Part shown: in pieces, positions 12,286-24,253 of the stretch | Layout of the letters: every line of letters starts with the position of its first letter | Numbering within the stretch: position 1 is the first letter of the stretch | Origin: Saccoglossus kowalevskii | Lineage: Eukaryota > Hemichordata > Enteropneusta > Harrimaniidae | Direction: 5' to 3' | NCBI RefSeq assembly: GCF_000003605.2 | Contig: NW_003141316.1 | Location: 129,818 to 184,210, forward strand | DNA: 54,393 nucleotides | Made by a program: the position numbers and the translations under genes | Notes under the pieces: model-generated | Told to the model about the DNA's origin: nothing | The model's database searches: none | What the model saw: the letters and a program-made list of their open reading frames with translations, nothing else

Positions 12286-13432
12286 ATGTTTGTCTATCAT
12301 TGTCATGACAACCAAGATACAGTTGTAACTTGTAGACGAAATAATTTTGTGCTGTGTTTCGGGGTATGTTGCTCTGTGGCTGGCACTACTACGGTTGTCA
12401 TAAAAACAGAACAGCTGGGCAGTGTAAGTAAATATAATTCATTCACCATGAAACATATTAAAAATTGTTATTTATGTGCAAGTATTTCAGATGTTGTTTT
12501 ATAAAAGCTGTATACTTCCATGAAATTTATGCGAGTGTGTCAATATCAGCTGGCTTTTGAAAAGCTACAACTCTCAGCTCTCACTGCATAGTGGATATTA
12601 TTGGTGTGGTTTGATTACACTGGAAAACAAAACAGTAGCAAGATCATAGCCAACAAAGAGTTTTGGGTAATAGTCAATGGATATGTTCCAAACTTAGGGA
12701 GGAAATTGTCACTCATGATATATGTTGATATTTTGATAACTCAGATTAGGTAAGTGCTCTAACCAAAATTGCATTCTTAGTAAGTCCTTGTATTGTATAT
12801 ATAGTACTGTATTTTTTCAAACAGTAGCATACATACTTTCACAGATGTGTGTCTGGTCAAATTAAGTCGCATTGTTAATGAGGCAGTCCTATTAGAGATG
12901 CGTTTATATAACCAGTTATCTTGCAGAATGGTTCTACACACAGCACTACCTAGAATTGAACGTTGGTAGCGATTGTGGTGTAGCAGTTAACAAAATGACT
13001 GTAACCTTGTGAGTGAACCACAAATCACAGCATAATTACAGGCCTCCATAACCCTCACTCTTCCATCATTTCACTGTACTTTACCAGAGGCAGTTGATGC
13101 AGAATTTTTAAAACAATAGAAGAAGACAATAGAAACAGGAGACTGGTATGTGATGAATGAGTGGGCCTGAAGCTTAACCTGTGACATTTATGGTGGTCGC
13201 TTAGCATTGTTTTAATACACATTAAACGTTCATCGGTCTGTGTTAAAAATGTCAGAGATTGATGGATGCTCCCAGGAGTCAGTTGTATTGAGTGACTGAT
13301 TATGTGTGGATTATTTGAGATCTAGTGTGGAGTCAAAGATGCAATATGGACGAGAACATATATTGTTTAGTTTTGTTGTTACGGTGCTGAATGTGCATGA
13401 ATCGTTCCATCTTTATTCATCATGAACTGAAA
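12286..13432. other. Intronic stretch without recognised content
   Basis: Part of intron 1 just downstream of the CpG-rich zone. I see no exon, RNA gene or clear repeat in it. Confidence 0.4.
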
Positions 13433-13441
13433 CCGATGTTC

Positions 13442-13593
13442 CGGCTGATCTGCACTGGCTCGGAAGATGAATTCTGATTGGCTAAAAAAACAAAAAAACT
13501 TGTGGCGTTGAATGCACGTTCATTGTCAGTATTGTTATGCAAATTCAAACTAGTTAATCATTTACAACCTTCCGAGCCAGTGCAGATTAGCCC
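13442..13593. mobile_element. hAT-like MITE with 8-bp target duplication
   Basis: A 152-bp element. Its left end is CGGCTGATCTGCACTGGCTC and its right end, reverse-complemented, is GGGCTAATCTGCACTGGCTC; both arms continue with GGAAG. It is flanked on both sides by CGATGTTC (13434-13441 and 13594-13601), an 8-bp direct repeat as made by hAT-superfamily transposases. There is no coding capacity. Confidence 0.8.
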
Positions 13594-15299
13594 CGATGTT
13601 CTTGTTGCACATGTCTGAGAAATCATTCAATGAAACAATGACATTCTCCATACGCAGGATGTGCTATGTTTGTATTGGTATGCACATAATGTCTGCGCAT
13701 GTGTTTTACTGTTTATGATTTTTCATCTAACAAATATTATTGTGTGTCCAACATTTTTAATTTATGATATTATGGAGCATCAAACAATATTTGGATTCGT
13801 CAATATTGTATCTGTTTTTCATTACTATGCTAGAAGTTCATTGTTGGTAATTTTTAAACTATGAAATACTAATACTTTTGTAAAGTATGGTATTCATGAT
13901 GAATCATTCTTTCAGTAAAAATAGCAAACAAAAATAATTAACAGTACCATTTAATGTTGTTAATGTAAACTTGTAATGATTGTCAAAAATCAGCAACCAA
14001 GATACTGGAATTAATAGTGCTATCTTGTAATGTTTTCATGATGATAATACGTAATCAAAAGAAGAGTCGTCTGATGACATAAGGATTCTACGTATGTGTG
14101 AGTTTTCAGGTATTTGTGATATTATTTGGTCACATCAGATACTTGTTTGGACCATCATGGCTGAATTATTAGAATTATTGTTTGAGTGGTTGAATTCTGT
14201 ATTAGAAGTCTGTTTCAGTCAGTGGGGACAAATTGTAAAATGAAAAAAGTCGAGGAAGGTCATTTCAAACCAAAAAAATGTGAAAAAGTTGATTATGGTG
14301 ATCATGATGCATATTGCCATAAGAACTTGATTTGTTAATAAAATAAATTCACTTGCAAAAACTTGTATTATGGCAACTGCTGAATTCTAAATTCACAGAG
14401 ACCACAAAGATACCTAGATGCGCTACCTGACTGCTTTGGTGTCCATAATTTTCATTACATAGTTTCAACAAGACAAAGACATTTTCAATATGTTTTGCCC
14501 ATACAATCCTGAAGTTCAAGCCCAGCAACTGGTTTATTTGCAGATTACTGTAGTAACAACAAAGTAAGACAAAATGTATAGCATATCCAGTTTAAATTTT
14601 GTGGAAAAAGTCATGTGACACAGACAGACAAAATGTTTGATTCGTATTTGTTATATATCAATACAATGAAGTGTATCAGTATAATAATGATGTTGCAAAG
14701 ATTATGATCAACTCAAATTTGAATTTTCATTTATTGTGAAAGCTAAACAAGATTGAGATCTGAAAATTTCACATTAAGACAATCACAGCAATCAAAAACT
14801 AAAAAAAATTAATAAATATCTAAAGAATGATAACAAAATCACGTTAAATAAAAGAAAAAGTAAAAATCAAGAGCCTAAACAAAACCCTATTTTATTTAAA
14901 CAGATTAGGTCTAATCAGCTTTCTAATTTTGAGTGGATTCTCCAGGGGCTACTTTCTTTGTGATCTAATATCCATATTGGCTTGTTGATCTGTGTGATAA
15001 ATAAACAGAATATACTCTTTGTTCTGTGTAGAGTCTAATGTATTGGTTGATTTGATAGTATAGAAAGAAGCAATTGGTAAGAGACCTGTGTGTGAATACT
15101 CAGCCTAATCCTCTTATTGTACCTCAAGTGTGATTTACACTCCCTTTGTCTTAGGAGATTTGAAAGTTACAGCTAAAAGTTAGTCTATTGGTACTGTATT
15201 CTTAAGACAAAGGAAAGGCATACAATGAAACAGTTGTATTGAAAGAGAACTTGAAATTGAACTTTTGTTATTTTTAAATCAATCTAAAAAAGTCAATCT

Positions 15300-15558
15300 A
15301 GGCTTTGATGCAGTTGTGTTTAAGATTACCTGCTTTCCAAACTGTGAGAGAGAACCATATTTATGGAAAAATTTGCCAAAATGATTCTAGCATATAGAAA
15401 TATCAGAAAAATCTGTATTTTTCTAAGGGCACTAAGGTGATTAATTGCTTTAAATGTCTTCATGAAACCGAAGCCTAGGCATCAATACTCATAGTGGTCA
15501 GTAGGCATGTCCTAAAAATAAACTGGGAGATGAAAGACGAAATTTATTGATAAGTGGC
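15300..15558. repeat. Unclassified repeat, copy 1 (uninterrupted TTAA)
   Basis: Colinear with 16314-16847. Shared blocks are GCTTTGATGCAGT, CAGTTGTGTTTAA, ATTACCT or TTTACCT, GAGAAC, GTCAGTAGGC and GGGAGATGAAAGA, then ATTTATTGATAAGTG. In this copy the TTAA at 15310-15313 is followed directly by GATTACCTG. Confidence 0.6.
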
Positions 15559-15731
15559 TACTGTAAAATACTTTATTTTCGCTGACAGGATGATTCAGTG
15601 AAAATACTTTTTTTTTTTTCCATATATTTTACATTCAACTTGTCAAAAATCAGTAAAAATAAATTGCTTACAAAACATCCAAAAAGTTTTTTGAGCATGA
15701 AGTAATTCCAGCTAAAATATAGTATTTTATA
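15559..15731. mobile_element. MITE family A, copy 2 (degraded)
   Basis: Starts TACTGTAAAATACTTTATTT directly after the repeat copy at 15300-15558 and carries GATGATTCAGTGAAAATAC internally. Its right end is decayed (AGTATTTTATA). Non-coding. Confidence 0.65.
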
Positions 15732-16313
15732 AAAATAAATTTTGCTGAATGCTTTTCTTTCAGTATTTATGTCAAGTCAAAATTCATGGGGAAAAAAAAG
15801 GAAGAGACGTAATGATCAGTTTGGCTAAACATAATTTTCACCTATGGTCTTGTCAAATTAATATTTCATTTTTATTTGTGCTGTGATGATTACTTAATCT
15901 TATACTCGAGATTTAAATTTCTGGTACAATCATGGATAAGCAGGTATGGTTGTCAATCTTGATTTCTGAATTAATAACAATTTAGTAGTTGAATTGATTA
16001 TGTGTTGATGACTGAGATGCAGCATGTGTTTATTTATTAGGGATGATGGAATTTCTGGCCACCCTACCAATGGCACAATCAACACAAAGTTTATTGGTTT
16101 ATCAGCTTACATGGTAACTTTAAAGAGATGTAATGCAAGGACTAATACAGCCAAATCTTTTCTAGGTGGTTTGACTTCTTAAACCACTTTGTTATGAAAA
16201 CAAACATGCATATGATCTGTTTTTCAAGTTGAAACCATTATTTTGTTAGGGGTGGAAGGATACCAGAGTGGTGATGTATGCATGTATCTTCACTTGAATC
16301 TAGTAAGGACCTT

Positions 16314-16847
16314 TGCTTTGATGCAGTGTGCAGTTGTGTTTAAAGCGGAAGGGCCGTCACCTGTGTAGGCATGGGAATTGAGTCTCAAGCAACGATAACA
16401 ATGCATGCTAACAATGCAAAGGCACTTGGGTAGACACTTGTTTGTAAACAATAACATGCTATTCTCACAGTCAGAGCTACATCACGATTCCCCCCAAACG
16501 TTGCCAAGACCAATCACAAAATTTCTGAATTAACACCTTTGTTTTCCCCCAAGCTAATCAACTTTTCCCCATGTTAAAGATAAAAATCTTTTGTCTTCTA
16601 CTGATTTCCTGTTCCGGTCAGTCTGTGAGAATGGCCATCTGAAGCATGCTCAGGTGACAACTCCTCCGCTTTAAATTTACCTAGTTTTCATTCAGAAAGC
16701 AGGGTTTGAACTTCAGAGGTGAGGGAGAACAATATGATCAAGAAAAAACTGCCATTTCCAGGATAGCATTAATACATATAGGTAGTAGTCAGTAGGCGTG
16801 TTCTGAAAACAAAGTGGGAGATGAAAGAATAAATTTATTGATAAGTG
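16314..16847. repeat. Unclassified repeat, copy 2 (interrupted by a TTAA element)
   Basis: Sister of 15300-15558, in direct orientation. It is interrupted at its TTAA by the 327-bp inverted-repeat element 16344-16670, after which the homology resumes with TTTACCT and continues to ATTTATTGATAAGTG. Confidence 0.6.
16344..16670. mobile_element. TTAA-inserting MITE (piggyBac-like target)
   Basis: The ends are AGCGGAAGGGCCGTCACCTG and, reverse-complemented from the right, AGCGGAGGAGTTGTCACCTG. Both are flanked by TTAA (16340-16343 and 16671-16674). Comparison with the uninterrupted sister repeat shows that one TTAA became two. TTAA duplication is characteristic of the piggyBac superfamily; the element has no transposase frame, so the assignment rests on the target site. 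Confidence 0.7.
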
Positions 16848-17260
16848 AATAAACAAAAATACAAACAGAATATAGTATGAGATGTAGGAGGAGTAAATGA
16901 AGAAAGCCTAGTGGAAATAAAATCTACTGTGTTGACTGTGAGTCATCTTTCTACATTCTTATTTTATTTGCTGACAGGGTTGTTTTGCAATGATTGATTG
17001 CGAAATCTCCACCAAGATATCAGCAACATTGAACATTGTGTGTGGATCATGATAACTAAAGTTGTTAACATGTACTGCAATGCTACAGCATTTGAGTTTT
17101 GTAGTTTTGTAGAAATTGAACTGGACCACATTAATGGAAAGATTTGCAGCATAGCTGTTCCAAATCACAGGGTTTGTATCTCCATTGGAAGAACACCAGT
17201 GCAACAGATCATTTTCTGTTCACTGCAAGACACTGCGACATAAAAACAGGACAAAGGTCA

Positions 17261-20200
17261 TAGCATTGCATGGGATGGGGTTGGATGAAAGTGAAAGTAT
17301 TTTGAGTTATTCTGACGCTTAATAAATAATGTGCTATACATATTTGTTTGATGAAGTAGGGATATCTCAAATCTATATTCTCATCTGAAAGTTCCTCGTT
17401 GCACCATAAAAAAGTAAGAACTCAAGTTAAAAATGGAGTCATTCGATTTTTTATGGCAGGCGTTCCATCCACATGTATGATGCAACAGAAATCATTATTT
17501 TCCTTGACTCACAGAATATTGTACATCTTGTTACTTAAAAACAGTTTACATTAATTTATTGGCTCTGACCCAAATGGTACAAGGTAGACACCAGTGGCCA
17601 CCTTGCAGTCTGGAACCCTAGCACCCAGGTTACGGGATGAACAGTTATAAGCATTCAGTGTGTGCTCAGAATGTTGTGATTAGTAAAGTACAGTACAATA
17701 CATGAAATGCATTACAATGTTAATTAGCTTGAATCCTCCCATATATGCACCATTATTAGCACTGTGGTCATTTAAAAAACAAAACAAAAACAGACAATAG
17801 CCAGTATCGTATCTACAAGTCATTGTTGTGTCTGTGATTCATGTCGTCACTCGTTTCACATTCTTGACCAAAGTTTTGTCATACTGTGCTTTATTTTCAC
17901 TGGATTGAATTTGGACACAATTCAGAATTTGTCATAAATTAGTAGGATAGGATTTGGGATTTTTTATACCTTCAGCGAACATAAATTCCAATTCTCAGTT
18001 CTTCCATAGTATTATCTCTGTGATGTATTATTATTGTACTATTAAGAGCAGATTTCAGAACATGGGAAAAAAATAAGGCTGGAAAAAATCCAATTAACTG
18101 ATTATTTTAAATCAAATTTGACCAACTAAGTTGAAAGTTGTATGCAAATCAGAGTACTATGTTTACTCTATTAGTAGTGCATGCACTTATATAAACAACA
18201 TAGGTGTTTTTTCTCTGGTCACAATAGATTATATTTCAATGACCAGCAGTTTTTTCACCAGGTTTCAAATGTGTGAGGCAAAATTGTTCCATCAGTTTAG
18301 AAAGTATGAGAAGACTTCCCATCCATGAGACAAAAAAATGTATTTTGTTTCCTTTATAGTGTTTAGAATTTTTCTATGAAAACAGTTGTTGATTTTTTTT
18401 TAATTTATAAATTGTCACTTGTATTTACATTTTTAGGAAAAATAAACCTGAGTACAAAAATATAAAAACGAGGCAAATGTCTCATGTCTGGTGAGAACAC
18501 TGTCCCAGTATACTACATACTGGATGCAATAAATAAAACCTTTGGTTTATGGATGCTTCTAATAACGCAAATAGAGTATCTATTTCCTATGTAACCAACT
18601 TAGAGAAATATGTAATAGCGGTTTTACCATAGACCTTATAAAGTACTGAAAGATAGAGAACAAGTGTTATAAAAACAGTTAACACTCTAGTATGCAGATA
18701 GGTGTGTGCAATATACTCACCATATTTGGAATAGTTATCAGTAAAGTTTGTTTTCTGTAGAAATAAGAAACAATTAATGTGAAAAAAAGTTGTTTCTGTC
18801 AAAATAATAATCTAAAGTTGATGAGTGTTCTGTCTTAATATTGTCAAGAGTTTTAGCCCTCCCCCCTTTAATTAGCTACAGGAATCATGAAAAATAAAAC
18901 AAATTAGAAAACAAGTTCTTTTGTCACATATAGGAATGCAGCAAATTGGATTTTTTCACTTGTCCATCAGTTTCTATGGTTACCTTTTAATTGAGGTTGA
19001 TTGTTTTAATTTGTTTGCAGTTATGAGTGAAGGTCAAAACAAGATAAATGGAAGAATGGAGGAATAATTGGGATGGTGTGAGACTTGTTAGTTATTGTCT
19101 TGATTTGTACCAGACGGTTGGGTAATTAGGGAATAGATTTTTGCTGGTTGACTAAACAGTTGTCATTGTGTCCTCATTGTCTTCAAACTTCTGCTAGAAA
19201 TGTTAGTAATTTAATGATTCTATGGCATTCACCAAGACAACATTTTTGTGAAACTTGCAGACCCCAGAGAAATTTGTATTACCACAAAATTTAGCATTTT
19301 TCTTAATTCCATTGTTGCCTTTACCTTGTGTCCGTTCATGTGGCCTGACATGTTCAAACTGAAAACCTGACTATCCCCAAGATTCTCTTGTTTACTTAGA
19401 TTACATGTACTGTATTTACTCTATTTGAATTGCGTATCCCATTGAATCATATATAGAAGCACATATGAACCTGAACTTGCATTTGATGTATGCTGTATTA
19501 TTAAAATACGACTTATTTTGATCATATAAGTACTTCTGTAATTTATGTAATTGTGTTACTATAAGAACTAATACAATTTATACTGAAGATATAATCAACA
19601 TTTCCCCAAAGGCGTATTAATTTATTAATTTATTCATGAATCTCAGCCCCCCCCCCCCATTTTTTCATTGATATGTCACACTCTTCCAGGGTAGGCATTG
19701 ATTCATTTTATTACAACCCCAGCAGTTAGGATTTGCATTCCAGGAGCTACATATTGGTTTGGTGCCACAACAAGTTGATAGAAATCAAATAGCCTCAGGT
19801 TACTCCTGTTTACCTCTATAACATAGCGGCACACTTTGACTAACTTGGGGTCTTCCTATGTCATTGAATAGAGGTTGTTGTAAATGTTACTGACAGCCAT
19901 CCAATTATGATCCAAGGGCAGGGGAAACATGCCAAGCTAAATGATGTATACAAGTTGGTGACATAACAGTGATGTTCCTTACTGTTAAATGTTAACAACA
20001 TCACCTTGGCGTCACAATGCTGGTCACAATGCTGTCACAGTGCCAAACTTGTAATGATACTGTACACCATTGTCTGATGTTAGAGATCACCTAGGAAGCG
20101 CTCCCTACCTGATATCTCAGACTCAAGAATGCCAGTTGATAAAAGTTTCATTTGTGATGTACTTGGGAGTGTACCTGACTGCTGTTTGCATTAATGGCAT

Positions 20201-20390
20201 CCTAAAGAATGGATGTGTTGTCATGTATGTGACAATTCAAGAGAAAAAAGCCACTTACATAACATTGTTTTCATTTATACCATGAAATAGTTTCACTTCA
20301 GATAGGATAGAAAAACCATAAAATAATCAATTCAATTGGTTTGAAGACCTTTCTGGTTCTAGAAAAAACAACAACATTTTATTAAAAATT
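17261..20390. other. Intronic stretch, mostly unremarkable
   Basis: AT-rich intron 1 sequence. A fragment near 19410-19560 shares the TACTGTATTT start and the AAAATA-CTTATTTTGATCATAT core with the element at 26697. A run of 12 C lies at 19647-19658. No exon or RNA gene is seen. Confidence 0.4.
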
Positions 20391-20866
20391 ACTTGATCTT
20401 GTAACAGTACTACCGGTAATATTGATTCACTGTTCAGATACGTGTGGTGAAGCCAATTCAGCTTGAGTAAACATAGATTTTGAATTTTGGTTCCAATTTT
20501 TGAAACTACCCAAATCATGCTGAAGGAAAATTGTGTGAGCTGTGAATTACTTAATCTTGTAACAGAACTAATATTGATTCACTCAATCACTGTTCAGATA
20601 CGTGTGGTGAACCCAATTCAGCTTGAGAAAACATAGATTTCAAATTTTGGTTTCATTTTTAAACTATCCAAATCATGCTGAAGGAAAATTGTGTGAGCTG
20701 TGAATTACTTGATCTTGTAACAGAACTAATATTGATTCACTCAATCACTGTTCAGATACGTGTGGTGAACCCAATTCAGCTTGAGAAAACATAGATTTAA
20801 AATTTTGGTTCCAATTTTTGAAACTACCCAAATCATGCTGAAGGAAAATTGTGTGAGCTGTGAATT
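20391..20866. repeat. Tandem repeat, three units of 158 bp
   Basis: Units begin at 20391, 20549 and 20707 with ACTTGATCTTGTAACAG or a one-base variant, and each contains TGTTCAGATACGTGTGGTGA and AAATCATGCTGAAGGAAAAT. Units 2 and 3 are nearly identical; unit 1 is more diverged. Non-coding. Confidence 0.9.
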
Positions 20867-21535
20867 AAAACTACTGTATTTTCTTTATTAGTTATTATAC
20901 ACTTATGTAAATGGTTATGTGTAAAATTGAAATAATTCATAATATAAAGATCCAACATTCTAAATGCAGTTTTGAGTTTTCAAGTACTTCTGTGCTTCTA
21001 ATGAATTAAATGGTGTACCAAAAACTTGATATTGTAGTGATTACAAAAAAAAAGCTATCCATGATAAAAATCCTACAATGCCGGTACACCATCAAAGAGA
21101 TTTTATTTCTACTTTCCACCTAAAATGTAATAACATGTTTTATGTTTATCGTAACTTGTGGTTAGACCGACCTACAGGGTGTTGCTTCACGCTACCTTAG
21201 TCTAACCTCATAAACTGATACAATAGCGTAAAGGAAATTGACGCATTTAACAATGTTAGGCTTTGACAGCGATAGAGTTATAAAGTTAATTCTTACTATT
21301 GCAGGTGTGATTGAAATAGGAAGTAATATAAAAATAAAGGAAATCAGTAGTGATTGTGATAATGTTTAGACTGTGATAAACTGACTTGGTGTGGCTAGTT
21401 TGGAGAGATGCTTGTTTTCAGGGATGAACAAATGTTGTTGCTGTTATAAACAGTGTTGTGGACAATGTGGCCGCGGATGAGTCAATTCTATTGTTACCTG
21501 TTTCTAAGAAGATATTGCTGATAAACAGTTATTGG

Positions 21536-22015
21536 TTAATGAGTAGAGTGGGTGGTTTGGGGTTTTGGTGTACGTGTTAGGGTCAGGGGAGGTGGCAAAA
21601 ATGTGAGTAGGGAAAGATGTGGTAGTATAGGGTAGGATACCCAGAGGAAGGCAGTGTAGGGCAGAACAGGATTATTTTCAGTATACATAGGATAGGGTAG
21701 AGCATAGCAGAGATAAGTCGAGTCAAGTAGAGCCAAGTAGAGCACAGCAGAGATAAGTCGAGTCAAGTAGAGAAGAGGAGAGCACAGCAGAGATAAGTCG
21801 AGTCAAGTAGAGCAGAGCACAGCACAGCACAGCACAGCAGAGCAGAGCAGAGACAAGTTGAATCAAGTAGAGCAGAGCAGAGCAGAGCAGAGCAGAGCAG
21901 AGCAGAGCAGAGCAGAGCAGAGACAAGTTGAATCAAGTAGAGCAGAGCAGGGCAGAGCAGGGCAGAGCAGAGCAGAGCAGAGACAAGTTGAATCAAGTAG
22001 AGCAGAGCAGGGCAG
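21536..22015. repeat. Purine-rich AGAGC minisatellite
   Basis: From 21700 the + strand is built from AGAGC/AGCAG pentamers interrupted by AGACAAGTTGAATCAAGT or AGATAAGTCGAGTCAAGT spacers, giving a higher-order unit. The left part (21536-21700) is a diverged G-rich lead-in. The + strand is nearly pure purine plus C. The long open frames reading LCSALL on the - strand or EQSRAEQ on the + strand are by-products. Confidence 0.92.
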
Positions 22016-22996
22016 GGCTTTACTTTGTAAAATAGTGGTAGCACGCATACTGTAAAACCATCTATTTTCAATGGAATTTAATTTGACTATTTTAACGTTT
22101 TGAGCAATTTCACCTGATTATACCCGGTAAATTCACAAATTTGACAGAGAAACAAAAAGTACAAAAATTATTTTACATATGGATTTAATTTGGCAAATTT
22201 CTCTCATCAGAAGAAATAACTTAATTAAAAACCAGTGAATAATTGATTGAATTACAGTATGTAGAGTTGGATTAAATTTGTTGAGTAGGGTATGGTTGAT
22301 AGGATAGAGTATGACAAAACTGGATACAAACAGGTGAAGGTGGATTGAGTCTGTAGGTAGGGTATGGTTAGTTGGTTTTGGCAGAGTTGGGTCACCGGTA
22401 GTTTAATGTATTTGCTTAAAAAGGAAACTTCCAATCCCAGGGATTGCACCAAAAAATCATGGGACACTATTGTTTATGTTATTTACAAAGTTAATCTATC
22501 TTTTGTTATCCATTGTAATTTTAATCCAGAAAGTAAATTTGTTGTGAGATTAGGCTTAACTGGAAGTGCCCCTTTCATAGAAGTATATGTGCTTATGTAC
22601 ATTACAGAGGTACACATTTAAATGATTCAATATCCTGAGATTTTTGATTTATATGTGTTTAATTAGAAATGCGCTTTGAATAGAACAAATATGGCATGGT
22701 TGATAGGATAGGATAGGATATGTTAGGGCAGTTTCAGTTAAGCGAGAGTATGGTAGAATTGTATGTTAAATAAAACTCATAAATTACCATGGTGATATAT
22801 TGAGTATAAAACATGTTTCTCACAGGTCACCAACAACATATAAATATTACTACTGATGTTGATTTATCATTTTACATAGTTGTTCTATCAAAATAACTTG
22901 AAACACAAGATGATTTAAAACGCTTTGATGTTTGCATTAACTTATTGTTGCATTCCTACTTTGTATCATTTGCAGAACACTTCCCACTGAATAGAA

Positions 22997-23180
22997 TACT
23001 GTAAAATACTTTATTTTCGCTCGCAACTAATATTTGCTATTTTCACTGAAGGAATGATTCAGTGAAAATAAAATCCAGCGTATATACCTTTTTTTCTTTA
23101 TTTTACATTCAACTCATCAAAAATCATTAAAGATAAATTCTGTGAAAATTAATTCCAGCTAAAATAAAGTATTCTACAGT
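22997..23180. mobile_element. MITE family A, copy 3
   Basis: Left end TACTGTAAAATACTTTATTT, right end AAATAAAGTATTCTACAGT. Internal GATGATTCAGTGAAAATAAA lies in the opposite order from copies 4 and 5, so this copy is in reverse orientation or rearranged. Non-coding. Confidence 0.8.
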
Positions 23181-24232
23181 GCATAATTACAGATTGCCGT
23201 AATTACTTTATTATGATAGGACAGAGGTTACACAGTTGTATGTATGGTTGTGGCAAAGGTTGCCATCAGCATTTGTAATATGAACATAAAAAAACGCAAG
23301 TGAAAATAGTAATAAAATAGTAAAACTGTCACCTGCACAGAAATATCTAAAAATTAAAACAAACAGACTGTGGCAGCTTGAAAGAACGAATGAGGGCGGG
23401 AATGTGGAGAAGATCTTAGAGGACCATATGTCCCAGAAAATGGAGAATTAAGGTTAGAAGATGGCACAGAGATAGTAAAACTCAGTCAATAAGAAAACTT
23501 AAAATTAAACCACACTTACTCATCATTCAATTTATTATTATAGTCTTTTGGACGTAGATGTACAAATTTTATCAAATGACAGCTTGATGTGTGCATCCCC
23601 ATGGTGCTTTTAAAACAGACTTTTACGATGTATTGTACAATAACGAAGTGTAAAAAGTGAAAGGGATATTGATGACTATTAAAATGTACAAAAGCTTACT
23701 ATAAAATGAACAAATGTTTTTACGATGAGTACAATAATGGAGTTGTATTGAACGTTCAACAAGGGAGCACAGGTCATGTTGTCATATCGGAAGTCCCTCT
23801 TACTTTCTATTCTCTTGTCTCTGATAACGTTATTGTAGTTTTGGGAATACTGGTACCCCACGTAAGTGAACATAAAAATATTATTGAGATATAGTATGAA
23901 TTGTGTTTTATATATTCACAATTGATTCATTCAGCATTTCCTTGGGCTATTTGGTTTTCTTAACCAGTGTGGTATGCTGAATAAGTTGAAGAACTGCATG
24001 TAGATTTTAGTTTTTAAGTTCGCATACAGTTTGTTTATTAAAAATTGTGTAGTAATTTCTTGTAGCCAGTTGCAGGATTAATAATGACCATTAATGTTTC
24101 TTTTCTTTAGTTAGATATTTCACTTAGTCTCAGGTATTTTCAGAAATTGGGTTCCTGCAAAATTTGACAAGCCATGTATGGACAGATTTTTTGGGGAGTG
24201 GGGGGGTGGGGGCGCTTGGTGGTGGGTGTTAT

Positions 24233-24253
24233 CTGTGTGTGTGTGTGTGTGTG
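24233..24253. repeat. (TG)n microsatellite
   Basis: About ten TG dinucleotides after a G-rich stretch in intron 1. Confidence 0.85.

Noticed and set aside
20391-20866. CRISPR-like array
   Set aside because: The repeats are adjacent 158-bp units without unique spacers, in a eukaryotic intron.
21723-22071. Long open frames rich in LCSALL or EQSRAEQ
   Set aside because: They are translations of the AGAGC minisatellite and have no start, splice or domain support.
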